Source: Bacteroidales bacterium | GTDB lineage: Bacteria > Bacteroidota > Bacteroidia > Bacteroidales > AUK083 | NCBI GenBank assembly: GCA_021158345.1 | Contig: JAGGUV010000068.1 | Coordinates: 1 to 34,535 of the forward strand | DNA length: 34,535 nucleotides | Reading direction: 5' to 3' | In this document: positions 1 through 8,719 of the stretch, piece after piece | How the letters are laid out: each line of letters begins with the position of its first letter | How positions within the stretch are numbered: position 1 is the stretch's first letter | Position numbers and translations under genes: made by a program | The notes under the pieces: model-generated | Told to the model about the DNA's origin: nothing | Database searches by the model: none | The model's input: only the letters and a program-made list of their open reading frames with translations

Positions 1-1014
1 AAAAATGCAGATAACATCTTTTTGCAGCCTGGTGATAAATTAAATGTTTATGATAATAGTCAATTTGTCAATGTTGGTGCAGTACGTGTATTTGGGGCTG
101 TAAAAAAACCTATGGAATTTACTTTCGATCCCAGTCTTAAAATTCAAGATGTTCTCACTGCTGCCGGGGGCTTTACTGTTGGAGCAGCACAAAATAGAAT
201 AGAGGTATTCCGCACTATTCTTTCACCTACTGAAAAAGCTCGTCTTGAGATGATTACAGTAGAAGTTGATTCAAATTATCAGGTTATTAAACCAAATAAT
301 TTCAATTTGCAACCATATGATCAGATAGTTGTTAGGTTAACACCCGACTTTACTCTGGGACGATTAGTGGAAATTTCTGGAGAAGTTAAATATCCAGGCA
401 AATATGTATTAAAATCAGATCAGACCCATCTTAGTGAGGTCATAAATATGGCAGGCGGTCTGCTGGAAGATGCAGATGCTAAGGGTAGCAGATTGTTCCG
501 TACTTTTAACAACCGTGGAAATATCACAATGGATATTGATAAAGCTATACATAAACCTGGGGACATCAGATTTGATCCTATTTTATTTGAAGGAGATGTG
601 ATTAATATTGAACGCCGCGAAAATACTGTTGCAATCCGTGAATACGGTACAAGGCTTGCCGATTATCCAAGTCCACTTGCAAACAATGGAATCATTAACA
701 TTGTATATCAGGGGAATAAATCTGCTCGTTGGTATATCAAAAATTATGCCGGTGGTTTTGACCCTAATACAGACAAAAAAAGTGTTACTGTTTCATTAAA
801 AAATGGACAGGTGAAGAGTACTAAAAAAATTCTTTTTGTTTTCCGGAAATATCCAAAAGTAGAAACAGGTTCAATAATTAGCATGAAAATGAAACCTCCA
901 AAAGAGAAAAAAGATAAGAATAAAGAAAAAACTGATTGGCAGGGAATTTGGTCATCAACACTTTCAGCAGTTACAACGGCGCTTACTATACTTGTATTAT
1001 CTAAACAACTTTAG
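1..1014 (+). CDS. SLBB-domain polysaccharide export protein (5' partial)
   Basis: The reading frame is open from base 1, so the gene begins upstream; the first in-window start-like codon (TTG at 22) lies mid-domain and is not the real start. The protein carries at least two SLBB-type modules: one around 'VRVFGAVKKPMEFTFDP...DVLTAAGGF' and a second around 'VEISGEVKYPGKYVL...EVINMAGGL'. These are typical of Wza-like outer-membrane export proteins that carry capsule or exopolysaccharide across the periplasm and outer membrane. The C-terminus is Lys-rich and ends in a hydrophobic segment (WSSTLSAVTTALTILVL), as is usual for Bacteroidota members of this family. The Wzz-type gene follows 89 bases downstream on the same strand, supporting an exopolysaccharide operon. 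The family call is firm; the exact glycan is unknown. Confidence 0.85.
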   Translation, partial: KNADNIFLQPGDKLNVYDNSQFVNVGAVRVFGAVKKPMEFTFDPSLKIQDVLTAAGGFTVGAAQNRIEVFRTILSPTEKARLEMITVEVDSNYQVIKPNNFNLQPYDQIVVRLTPDFTLGRLVEISGEVKYPGKYVLKSDQTHLSEVINMAGGLLEDADAKGSRLFRTFNNRGNITMDIDKAIHKPGDIRFDPILFEGDVINIERRENTVAIREYGTRLADYPSPLANNGIINIVYQGNKSARWYIKNYAGGFDPNTDKKSVTVSLKNGQVKSTKKILFVFRKYPKVETGSIISMKMKPPKEKKDKNKEKTDWQGIWSSTLSAVTTALTILVLSKQL

Positions 1015-1103
1015 TAAAAATTTAAAACGGCAATGCTGAAATAAAATACTATAAAAATTCTATTTAACTTTTTAAAAATAAAATTTTATAAACTATAAAA
1101 ATA

Positions 1104-2261
1104 ATGACAGATTTTCAAAATAATCAACAACCTCAGACACAATTGTCTCAAGAAGAAGAGATCGATATAATCGCTCTCGCCAAAACAGTATGGGATAAAC
1201 GAAAAATTATCATCAAAATAACAGTTGTTTTTATGATTATAGGACTTTTTGTAGCTATATTCACACCTAAACAATATTCATCAACTGCTATATTGGTTCC
1301 ACAGACAAGCCAGAGTAATAGCAAAATGGGCGGACTTTCTTCATTGGCTGCCATGGCCGGTTTTAATCTTGACATGGGCAAAAGCGGCACAGAACTTAAT
1401 CCAATGGTTTATCCTCAAATAGTACAAAGCATACCTTTTAGAAAAGAATTAATACAGACAAAACTAAATTTTAAAGGTATTGATCACCAAATCAGCTTTT
1501 ATGACTATTACACTAATCCTGATTATGCTAAATCAAATGTATTAGGTTTTGTAAAAAAATTTACAATCGGTCTGCCTGGAACAATAATTAAAGCTATTCG
1601 GGGGAAAAAAGAAGAAACCGATTATGTAATTACAGATCAAAAACAATTAATTAAACTATCAACTGACGAACAAGATTTAATTGATGCTATTGGGAAAATG
1701 GTCTATTTAAATGTAGAAGACAGAAAAGGGTATCTTACTTTAACATCAATTATGCCAGAGCCATTAGCAACAGCCCAAATGGGTCAGAAAGCCTTAGAAC
1801 TCTTACAAAAATATATTACAAAATTTAAAATCGAAAAAGCACAAGAACGCCTTAAATTTATTACCGAACGTTATAATGAAAAGAAAATGGAATTTAAGCA
1901 GGCACAATTAAACTTAGCTCTTTTTCGTGATAAAAATAAAAATATTATTACAGAAATAGATAAAACAGAAATTGAACGTTTGCAAAGTGAATATCAACTT
2001 ATTTTTAATGTTTATTCTGATCTTGCCAAACAGTTAGAAGCTGCACGCATACAGGTAAAAGAAGATACTCCTGTATTAACAATTATTGAACCTATTACAA
2101 TTCCAACGGAAAGTTTCAAACCAAAAAGAAAACAAATTTTACTTATCTGGACATTTATTGGCTTAATTATTGGAATCGGTTGGGTATTTGGCTTTGAATA
2201 CTTCAAAAAAATTAAAAAAAAATGGAATGAGAATAAAGAAGCAGAAGAAGATGTAGAATAA
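1104..2261 (+). CDS. Wzz/GumC-type chain-length determinant protein
   Basis: 385 residues. The N-terminus 'EEIDIIALAKTVWDKRKIIIK' followed by a membrane segment (about residues 35-53) and 'PKQYSSTAILVPQ' is the classic start of Wzz polysaccharide co-polymerases. A long periplasmic region follows, with a predicted coiled-coil stretch around residues 240-320 (rich in Lys, Glu and Gln). A second membrane segment lies at about residues 345-365 (ILLIWTFIGLIIGIGWVFGF), close to a basic/acidic cytoplasmic tail. No tyrosine-kinase domain is fused. Such inner-membrane proteins set the chain length of O-antigen or exopolysaccharide and cooperate with the SLBB export protein encoded just upstream. The spacing and shared strand imply one operon. 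The polymer made cannot be told from this window. Confidence 0.85.
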   Translation: MTDFQNNQQPQTQLSQEEEIDIIALAKTVWDKRKIIIKITVVFMIIGLFVAIFTPKQYSSTAILVPQTSQSNSKMGGLSSLAAMAGFNLDMGKSGTELNPMVYPQIVQSIPFRKELIQTKLNFKGIDHQISFYDYYTNPDYAKSNVLGFVKKFTIGLPGTIIKAIRGKKEETDYVITDQKQLIKLSTDEQDLIDAIGKMVYLNVEDRKGYLTLTSIMPEPLATAQMGQKALELLQKYITKFKIEKAQERLKFITERYNEKKMEFKQAQLNLALFRDKNKNIITEIDKTEIERLQSEYQLIFNVYSDLAKQLEAARIQVKEDTPVLTIIEPITIPTESFKPKRKQILLIWTFIGLIIGIGWVFGFEYFKKIKKKWNENKEAEEDVE

Positions 2262-2457
2262 TTAATTTTCTGTTCTTTTTATCTTTACGGATACTATTCT
2301 GATGATAAACAAAAAAAATCATTATTTAAACGCATATTTAGCTAAATAATATTTTGATGTGCCCCGAAAATATTATGGCCGGACAATTCCCTTAGTTGTT
2401 ATTGTAAGAAAGTACTTGTATTTTATTTATAGACACTTTTTGAATGTAGAAAATAAA

Positions 2458-4014
2458 TTATAAATTTATATAATGCACTTCAAAATTTTGAGATGAATAT
2501 TCTTTTATAACATCCAATCTGGCTTTTAAAGCTTCTTTATTAGTTTTATATCCTAAAACTCTGTATCCCTGATTTATCAGACTCCAGATTTTTTTGTCAG
2601 ATGTTATTTGTTTATTAAATCTTATCTGCAGGTCATAATCTTTTACAGTATAAAGAACATTGCTGATATACAAATTTAAACCTTTTTCATAGTCCGGGTC
2701 AGGATTACAAAAACAAGAAGAATACACAAAATAATATTTAGGTAAAATTCTTTTAACAACTGTAGCTTTTGTATTAAAGACTTTTTTTTCAGGTTTATAA
2801 GCTTGTTTTATAATTTTTTTCTGTAAATTATAAAGATTGTTTTTATAAACTTTAGTAATAAGAAAACAATTATCTGTCAAACCTGAAAGCAGTATGTCAA
2901 TATCCCCGTCATTATCATAATCGCCCCACTGTGCAGAGCTGTAACATACACCTGTTAAGCCGGAATTGATTTCAACAAAAGTATTGTTTCTATCGTTTCT
3001 GTAAACTTTAGAGATAATAATATTATTTTCGGTTTTTCCTGTGATAAGAATATCAAGGTCACCGTCATTATCATAATCGCCCCAATCGCAACTGCCGTAT
3101 TTTACTCCTGTTAGATTTGCATGAATATCAGAAAATATATCATTCCCATTATTTCTGTATATTTTTGTAATGCAGTAATTTTCATTAACTTCACCTGTAA
3201 GTAAAATGTCAATATCTCCGTCATTATCATAATCGCCCCAGTCAACGGAACTATTTTTAACACCTATAATATTTGCATGAATATCACTAAAATTAGTGTT
3301 AGTATCATTTCTATAAATTTTTGTGATAATATTTTCATTATAGCCTTCACCTGTAAGCAAAATGTCGAAATCTCCGTCATTATCATAATCACCCCAGGTT
3401 ACAGCACCATTGGTAATTCTTATTAATGGAATATTCAAATTTATAAATTTGTTATTTCTTTGATTGCGATAAACCCCTGAAAAAAAATTGCCCGCATTAT
3501 CCTCACCACAGATTACAATGTCATCATCACCGTCCCTGTCAAAATCAGCTACATCCATTGAGGATTTTTTTAAAGGTAAAATACCCGATTTAAAATATTT
3601 AAAGTATTTTCTGTTAATATTAGAATAAATACCTGAAAAAATTTTGTTATTGTCAGTTTCACCTGTAAGTAAAATATCAATATCCCCGTCAATATCAAAA
3701 TCAGAGCACACAACGTCACCTTTGCAAATTTTTTGTATTTTTTTATTAACAAATACAAAATTGTCATTTTTATTATTTTTGTATGTCATGGTAATGATAT
3801 TGTTGTTAATATCTTCACCGCAAACAAAAATATCGAGGTCAGCATCATCATCATAATCAATCCATGCAACTGAAGAATTCATTAGTTTATATAATTTTGC
3901 ATGAATATCAGTAAATTGCTGTGCAAATGATAAATTAAAAAGAAAGAAAAAAATAATAGTTATTATTATTTTTTTTAATAAAAGCTCTTTTTGATTTGAA
4001 AGGTTTATTTTCAT
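2458..4014 (-). CDS. Secreted seven-repeat FG-GAP/VCBS propeller protein
   Basis: 518 residues from the ATG at 4014; an in-frame TTG two codons earlier is less likely. A hydrophobic signal peptide ends near 'LNLSFAQ', so the protein is exported. Residues about 51-414 are seven consecutive repeats of exactly 52 residues, each opening with a D-x-D-x-D-G-D-x-D calcium-loop motif ('WGDYDNDGDIDILLTGE' and variants) and continuing with a 'KIYRN...F.DIHANL.GV' segment. Half a repeat ('FTDIHAKLYKLMNSSVA') precedes the first. Seven such blades suggest a closed beta-propeller of the integrin/FG-GAP type. A separate C-terminal region of about 115 residues follows, ending 'GYKTNKEALKARLDVIKEY', perhaps SPOR-like (weak). 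Ligand unknown. It is convergent with the Wzz gene and not part of that operon. Confidence 0.8.
   Translation of the reverse strand: MKINLSNQKELLLKKIIITIIFFFLFNLSFAQQFTDIHAKLYKLMNSSVAWIDYDDDADLDIFVCGEDINNNIITMTYKNNKNDNFVFVNKKIQKICKGDVVCSDFDIDGDIDILLTGETDNNKIFSGIYSNINRKYFKYFKSGILPLKKSSMDVADFDRDGDDDIVICGEDNAGNFFSGVYRNQRNNKFINLNIPLIRITNGAVTWGDYDNDGDFDILLTGEGYNENIITKIYRNDTNTNFSDIHANIIGVKNSSVDWGDYDNDGDIDILLTGEVNENYCITKIYRNNGNDIFSDIHANLTGVKYGSCDWGDYDNDGDLDILITGKTENNIIISKVYRNDRNNTFVEINSGLTGVCYSSAQWGDYDNDGDIDILLSGLTDNCFLITKVYKNNLYNLQKKIIKQAYKPEKKVFNTKATVVKRILPKYYFVYSSCFCNPDPDYEKGLNLYISNVLYTVKDYDLQIRFNKQITSDKKIWSLINQGYRVLGYKTNKEALKARLDVIKEYSSQNFEVHYINL
2773..3864 (-). repeat. Seven tandem 156-base coding repeats (52 residues each)
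   Basis: The DxDxDGDxD blocks recur at constant 52-residue steps (protein residues 51, 103, 155, 207, 259, 311 and 363 from the ATG), with no insertion or deletion between units. Units 4 to 7 are most alike ('WGDYDNDGD' identical in all four); units 1 to 3 are more diverged (for example 'WIDYDDDAD', with G replaced by A). The repetition is also visible in the DNA as recurring 'ccgtcattatcataatc' blocks. Confidence 0.9.
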
Positions 4015-4110
4015 TTTCAAGGATTTTTATTAAAATTAAGATTAAAAATAATATATTTTTATGAGATATAGCGAGAAAAACATTTAAAAATAAAAAACAT
4101 AAAAAAATAC

Positions 4111-4140
4111 TTTCAAATTAAATTTATAACTTTACCTTTG
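4111..4140 (+). promoter_or_regulatory. Bacteroidota-type promoter for the methylmalonyl-CoA operon
   Basis: The -7 box TACCTTTG (4133-4140) matches TAnnTTTG exactly. A TTTC at 4111-4114 sits 18 bases upstream as a candidate -33 element. The ATG at 4159 follows the box by 18 bases, giving a predicted leader of only about a dozen bases. The promoter overlaps an in-frame TTG (4138), which argues against that codon as a start. Confidence 0.6.
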
Positions 4141-4158
4141 CAAAAAAAAATTTATAGT

Positions 4159-4563
4159 ATGAAAATCACTCATATTGAACACATTGGAATAGCAGTAAAA
4201 AATCTTGAGGAAAGCATAAAATATTATGAAAAAGTACTTGGATTAAAATGTTATTCTATAGAAGAAGTTAAGGATCAAAAAGTAAAGACAGCCTTTTTTA
4301 AAGTTGGTCAAACAAAAATCGAACTTTTAGAATCTACTGATTCTGAGGGTCCTATTGGAAAATTCATTAGTAAAAATGGAGAAGGGTTACACCATATGGC
4401 TTTTGCAACTGAAGATGTTGATGCCAGTTTAAAAGAAGCAGAAGCAAAAGGCATACGTGTAATTGATAAAATTTCAAGAAAAGGCGCCGAAGGATTAAAT
4501 ATTGGATTTTTACATCCTAAATCAACTTTTGGTGTGTTAACAGAACTTTGTGAAAAAAAATAA
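4159..4563 (+). CDS. mce: Methylmalonyl-CoA epimerase
   Basis: 134 residues, the usual family length, starting at ATG 4159 rather than the upstream in-frame TTG, which lies inside the promoter. It interconverts (R)- and (S)-methylmalonyl-CoA between methylmalonyl-CoA mutase and the decarboxylase. The single glyoxalase/VOC fold is shown by '[27 protein letters not shown]'; expected metal ligands are His8, His79 (GLHHMAF) and Glu129 (LTELCEKK). It is the first gene of a five-gene operon; the decarboxylase alpha subunit begins 23 bases after its stop. Known biology of the family and this gene order place it in succinate-to-propionate fermentation. The partner mutase is not in the window. Confidence 0.93.
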   Translation: MKITHIEHIGIAVKNLEESIKYYEKVLGLKCYSIEEVKDQKVKTAFFKVGQTKIELLESTDSEGPIGKFISKNGEGLHHMAFATEDVDASLKEAEAKGIRVIDKISRKGAEGLNIGFLHPKSTFGVLTELCEKK

Positions 4564-4586
4564 ATCAACAATATATTAAAAATATC

Positions 4587-6146
4587 ATGAATAGTCAGGA
4601 TAAAATAAGAGAACTTATTGAAAAAAGGAATACCGCAAGACTTGGAGGAGGAGAAAAAAGAATAGTATCTCAGCATAACAAAGGAAAATATACTGCTCGG
4701 GAACGTATTGACATGTTGTTGGACGAAGGAAGTTTTGAAGAATTTGATATGTTTGTAACTCATCGTTGCACAAATTTTGGTATGGAAAAAAACAAAATTC
4801 TCGGCGATGGAGTTGTAACAGGTCACGGAACTATTGACGGCAGGATTGTTTACATCTTCTCACAGGATTTTACTGTTTTTGGAGGTTCATTATCTGAAAC
4901 TTTTGCACAAAAAATATGCAAGGTAATGGATCAGGCTATGAAAGTAGGAGCTCCTGTAATTGGCCTTAACGATAGCGGCGGCGCTCGTATTCAGGAAGGC
5001 GTTAACAGTTTGGCAGGTTATGCCGAAATATTTGAAAGAAATATTTTAGCTTCAGGTGTTATTCCTCAGATATCAGCAGTTTTTGGACCTTGTGCTGGTG
5101 GTGCTGTTTATTCCCCTGCTTTAACCGACTATATTATTATGAAAGAAAAAGCCGGTTATATGTTTGTTACAGGTCCTAAAGTTGTTAAAACTGTTACAGG
5201 CGAGGAAATTACTACTGAAGAATTAGGTGGTGCTGATGTACATTCATCTAAATCAGGCGTTTCTCATTTTAAAGTAGAAAATGAAGAAGAAGGCTTACTT
5301 TTGATTAGAAAATTATTATCATATCTTCCTCAAAACAATATGGAAGACCCTCCTGTAACAAAATGTACTGATCCTATCGACAGAGTTGAAGAATATTTAA
5401 ATGATATTATCCCTGAAAATCCAAACAAACCTTATGATGTTAAAGATATTATTTCTTTAATCGTTGATGATGGAGAATTTTTGGAGGTACATAGAGACTA
5501 TGCAAAAAATATTGTGGTTGCTTTTAGCCGTTTAAACGGAATGCCTGTTGGTATTGTTGCAAATCAGCCTAATTATTTGGCAGGAGTTTTAGATATTGAA
5601 TCATCAAGGAAAGCTGCTCGCTTTGTCCGTTTTTGTGATGCTTTTAATATTCCTATTTTAACATTAGTTGATGTACCCGGATTTTTACCTGGTAGCGGAC
5701 AAGAACATGGAGGAATAATTGTAAACGGTGCAAAACTTATGTTTGCTTATGGCGAAGCTACAGTTCCTAAGGTTACTATTACATTAAGAAAATCTTATGG
5801 TGGAGCTCACGATGTTATGAGTTCAAAACAACTAAGAGGAGACATTAATTATGCATGGCCATCAGCAGAAATTGCTGTTATGGGTGCTAAGGGTGCTATC
5901 GAAGTTCTGGAAGGTAGAAAAATTAAGACAATAGAAACTCAGGAAGAAAAGAAAGAATTTATTGCTAAAGCAGAAAAGGAATACAATGAAAAATTTGCTA
6001 ATCCTTATCAGGCAGCAAGCTATGGTTATATTGACGATGTTATTGAACCAAGAAATACAAGGTTTAGAATAATTCGTGCTTTCCAAACTTTATCGACTAA
6101 GCGTTTAAGCAATCCACCTAAAAAACATTCTAATATACCTTTATAA
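4587..6146 (+). CDS. mmdA: Methylmalonyl-CoA decarboxylase alpha subunit (carboxyltransferase)
   Basis: 519 residues, full length for the acyl-CoA carboxyltransferase family. The protein moves the carboxyl group of (S)-methylmalonyl-CoA to biotin on the small carrier subunit. Visible landmarks are '[21 protein letters not shown]', the N-terminal crotonase-like motif '[20 protein letters not shown]', '[16 protein letters not shown]', and the C-terminal half with '[22 protein letters not shown]' and '[12 protein letters not shown]'. The same family includes propionyl-CoA carboxylase beta subunits; the assignment as decarboxylase rests on the adjacent OadG-, biotin- and OadB-type genes and on the absence of a biotin carboxylase gene. 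It acts at the cytoplasmic face of the membrane complex. Confidence 0.9.
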   Translation: MNSQDKIRELIEKRNTARLGGGEKRIVSQHNKGKYTARERIDMLLDEGSFEEFDMFVTHRCTNFGMEKNKILGDGVVTGHGTIDGRIVYIFSQDFTVFGGSLSETFAQKICKVMDQAMKVGAPVIGLNDSGGARIQEGVNSLAGYAEIFERNILASGVIPQISAVFGPCAGGAVYSPALTDYIIMKEKAGYMFVTGPKVVKTVTGEEITTEELGGADVHSSKSGVSHFKVENEEEGLLLIRKLLSYLPQNNMEDPPVTKCTDPIDRVEEYLNDIIPENPNKPYDVKDIISLIVDDGEFLEVHRDYAKNIVVAFSRLNGMPVGIVANQPNYLAGVLDIESSRKAARFVRFCDAFNIPILTLVDVPGFLPGSGQEHGGIIVNGAKLMFAYGEATVPKVTITLRKSYGGAHDVMSSKQLRGDINYAWPSAEIAVMGAKGAIEVLEGRKIKTIETQEEKKEFIAKAEKEYNEKFANPYQAASYGYIDDVIEPRNTRFRIIRAFQTLSTKRLSNPPKKHSNIPL

Positions 6147-6157
6147 ACAAATCAGTT

Positions 6158-6529
6158 ATGATGAATATTTTAAATAATAATATATTAATGTCAATTGCAA
6201 GTCAGGGTGGCTGGACTATTGCAATTGTAGGATGGCTCGTAGTTTTTATTGCTCTTACTGTTTTAGTTATTATCTTTATTAATATTCCTAAATTAATAAA
6301 TATTAAACTGAAAGGGAAATTGTTAAAAGAAGGAAAAATAAAAAATGAAGATGAAGATTTAAATATTGATGCAGATGTTAACGCTGCTATCAGTACAGCT
6401 TTATTTTTATATTTTAATGAGCTTCATGATGAAGAAAGCAATATTGTAACAATTAAAGATATATCTAAAAAATATACTCCTTGGAGTTCAAAAATTTTCG
6501 GTTTTAATAATATTTTACCAAGACATTAA
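6158..6529 (+). CDS. OadG-type membrane subunit of sodium-pumping decarboxylase
   Basis: 123 residues, small and poorly conserved as usual for this family. One transmembrane helix lies at about residues 18-42 (GGWTIAIVGWLVVFIALTVLVIIFINIPKL), followed by a charged cytoplasmic tail that includes an acidic stretch (KNEDEDLNIDADVNAA) and 'AISTALFLYFNELHDEES'. In known complexes the gamma or delta subunit anchors the carboxyltransferase to the beta channel subunit. Two adjacent ATG codons (6158 and 6161) could serve as start. The gene lies between the carboxyltransferase and the biotin carrier, 11 and 4 bases away. The call rests on topology plus position; sequence similarity alone would be weak. 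Confidence 0.82.
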   Translation: MMNILNNNILMSIASQGGWTIAIVGWLVVFIALTVLVIIFINIPKLINIKLKGKLLKEGKIKNEDEDLNIDADVNAAISTALFLYFNELHDEESNIVTIKDISKKYTPWSSKIFGFNNILPRH

Positions 6530-6533
6530 AAAA

Positions 6534-6959
6534 ATGAAAAAATTCAGATTTAAAATTAAAGGCATCACTTACGATGTTGAAATAAAAAGCTTTGAAAATA
6601 ATGTTGCAGAAATAGATGTTAACGGTACTACTTATAAAGTTGATGTTGATGTTGAAGTTAAAAAAACCAAAACACCTACTTTATTACGAAAGGAAATATC
6701 GAGAAAAATTGGTGAGGGCAAAATAAAGAAAACAGAAAGTACTGGTGTTACACCTATCAAAGCTCCTTTACCAGGAAGCATTATTAAAATATTAGTTAAT
6801 GAAGGTGATACTATTAATAAAGGAGATAATTTGCTTATCATGGAAGCCATGAAAATGGAAAATAATGTGTTAGCAGAAAAATCCGGAATTATAAGAACTA
6901 TTAAAGTAGCTGTTGGAGATACTGTACTTCAAAATGATGTTTTATTGGAAATTGAATAA
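6534..6959 (+). CDS. Biotin carboxyl carrier subunit of methylmalonyl-CoA decarboxylase
   Basis: 141 residues. The C-terminal biotinyl domain (about residues 74-141) contains the canonical biotinylation motif 'EAMKMEN' with the target lysine at position 107, preceded by 'IKAPLPGSIIKILVNEGDTINKGDNLLIM'. The first 45 residues form a separate small beta-rich region (KFRFKIKGITYDVEIKSFENNVAEIDVNG is typical), joined by a Lys-rich linker. The carried carboxyl group is picked up from the alpha subunit and released at the beta subunit, driving Na+ export. The gene starts 4 bases after the OadG-type gene and ends just before the beta-subunit gene, so translation is probably coupled. Confidence 0.93.
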   Translation: MKKFRFKIKGITYDVEIKSFENNVAEIDVNGTTYKVDVDVEVKKTKTPTLLRKEISRKIGEGKIKKTESTGVTPIKAPLPGSIIKILVNEGDTINKGDNLLIMEAMKMENNVLAEKSGIIRTIKVAVGDTVLQNDVLLEIE

Positions 6960-6994
6960 TAACAATGTATTTTAGCATATTAAACAATTATAAA

Positions 6995-8635
6995 ATGAAA
7001 AAAATATTATTTATAATATCATTATTTTTATTTCTATCTACTAATAGTTTTTCTGAAAATTCCGGGCAAGTATCAAATCTTACAAAAGGAAAATGGTTAA
7101 ATAAATCCTCGGGCTATATTCCAAATCCAACTGGTAATTCTGATAGAAATGTTAAAAGAATTAAGGTTATAGAATTTAATAAGGATCATTCTTTTTATAT
7201 GGACTCAGTAAAAATGGTTTTTACAGGGAAATGGGAAATAATTAATGAGTCCAAAAATGAAAATGAATTTAAGATAATTTTACATTTTGATAAAAAAATT
7301 ATTACTCATTTTCACAAAAAACTTGACCCAAATGCTTTAAATTCAGCATATGATACAGAAAAGGAAACACTAAAGCTTGGTGATAGAGAATTATTATATA
7401 AAGACAATATTTTATATAATAGCAAGGCTGAGATATACAAAAATTATAGTGGTGCAATTGCAGGAATAATCACATTTTATGAATTTTCAGGTTTTAATAA
7501 TGTGACTTCCGGTAACCTGATAATGATATTAGTAGGAATATTTTTTATATTCTTAGCAATTCGTTTCAATTATGAACCTTTATTATTAATACCTATTGGT
7601 TTTGGTATTTTAATAGGGAATATACCTATGTTTCAGGCAGTAGATTTTAATTTGAAATTAGGAATTTATGAGCCGGGAAGTGTTATGAATTTCTTTTATC
7701 AGGGTGTTGTTCAAGGCTGGTATCCTCCATTGATTTTCCTTGGTATTGGAGCTATGACAGATTTTTCATCATTAATTTCAAATCCTAAGTTAATGTTATT
7801 AGGAGCAGCAGCACAAATTGGTATCTTTGCAACCTTCTTAGGTGCTTTATATCTTGGTTTTGCCCCACCTGAAGCCGGTGCTATTGGAATTATTGGTGGT
7901 GCTGACGGACCTACTGCTATCTTTCTTTCATCTAAGTTAGCTAATGGTCTTAATGTTATGCCTAACGGACAAGTAGTGAAGAATTTAATCGGGCCTATTG
8001 CTATTGCAGCATATTCATACATGGCTTTAGTCCCTGTTATTCAGCCTCCTATTATTAAACTTCTTACTTCTAAAAAAGAAAGAAAAATACATATGAAACC
8101 GCCCAGAGCTGTTTCTAAACTCGAAAAAATTATGTTCCCGATTGTAGCTCTTTTAATTACAGGTTATATTGCTCCTACTTCATTACCTTTATTAGGGATG
8201 TTATTTTTTGGTAATTTAATGAAAGAATGCGGTGTTACTAATCGCTTAGCCGAAACTTCCAGCCATGCTATTATTGATATTATAACAATTTTGTTGGGGT
8301 TAACTGTTGGAGCTTCTACTCAGGCTGATGTATTCCTTACACCATCCTCAATATTAATATTTATTTTAGGAGCATTATCATTTATGGTTGCTACTGCTGG
8401 TGGTGTTATTTTTGCAAAAATAATGAACTGGTTTTCTCCCAAAGACAATCCTATTAATCCAATGATTGGAGCAGCAGGTGTTTCAGCCGTTCCTGACAGT
8501 GCACGAGTGGTTCAAAATATGGGCTTAAAAGCAGATCCTTCTAATCACTTGTTAATGCATGCTATGGCACCTAACGTCGCAGGAGTTATCGGTTCTGCTG
8601 TTGGTGCCGGTATCTTGCTTAGCTTTTTATTATAA
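6995..8635 (+). CDS. Na+-translocating decarboxylase beta subunit with extra N-terminal domain
   Basis: 546 residues from ATG 6995, where a clean signal peptide begins (MKKILFIISLFLFLSTNSFS); an upstream in-frame ATG at 6965 would add ten residues that spoil it. From about residue 160 on it is a normal OadB/MmdB: 'GFNNVTSGNLIMILVGIFFIFLAIRF', 'EPLLLIPIGFGILIGNIPMF', 'GIIGGADGPTAIF' with the essential aspartate at 304, and the C-terminal 'AAGVSAVPDSARVVQNMG'. Biotin decarboxylation here is coupled to Na+ export. Unusual is the block at residues 21-155: soluble, beta-rich, with repeated 'GKW' motifs, expected outside the cytoplasmic membrane. It looks somewhat lipocalin-like, but I cannot name it. 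It is the last gene of the operon. Confidence 0.9.
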   Translation: MKKILFIISLFLFLSTNSFSENSGQVSNLTKGKWLNKSSGYIPNPTGNSDRNVKRIKVIEFNKDHSFYMDSVKMVFTGKWEIINESKNENEFKIILHFDKKIITHFHKKLDPNALNSAYDTEKETLKLGDRELLYKDNILYNSKAEIYKNYSGAIAGIITFYEFSGFNNVTSGNLIMILVGIFFIFLAIRFNYEPLLLIPIGFGILIGNIPMFQAVDFNLKLGIYEPGSVMNFFYQGVVQGWYPPLIFLGIGAMTDFSSLISNPKLMLLGAAAQIGIFATFLGALYLGFAPPEAGAIGIIGGADGPTAIFLSSKLANGLNVMPNGQVVKNLIGPIAIAAYSYMALVPVIQPPIIKLLTSKKERKIHMKPPRAVSKLEKIMFPIVALLITGYIAPTSLPLLGMLFFGNLMKECGVTNRLAETSSHAIIDIITILLGLTVGASTQADVFLTPSSILIFILGALSFMVATAGGVIFAKIMNWFSPKDNPINPMIGAAGVSAVPDSARVVQNMGLKADPSNHLLMHAMAPNVAGVIGSAVGAGILLSFLL

Positions 8636-8719
8636 TTTGTAAATATCTTTTTCAAATTATACATAATTATCAAGAATATTTATTAATCAGAAAATATAAA
8701 AAATATAAAAATAGAAATT

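Noticed and set aside
8631-8661. Nine-base inverted repeat TATAATTTG/CAAATTATA just after the decarboxylase beta gene.
   Set aside because: The stem is almost purely A-T, the loop is 13 bases and there is no following T-run, so it is too weak to call a terminator.
8636-8719. Possible SAH riboswitch ahead of S-adenosylhomocysteinase.
   Set aside because: The 84 bases are A-T rich without GC stems or conserved SAH-switch blocks.
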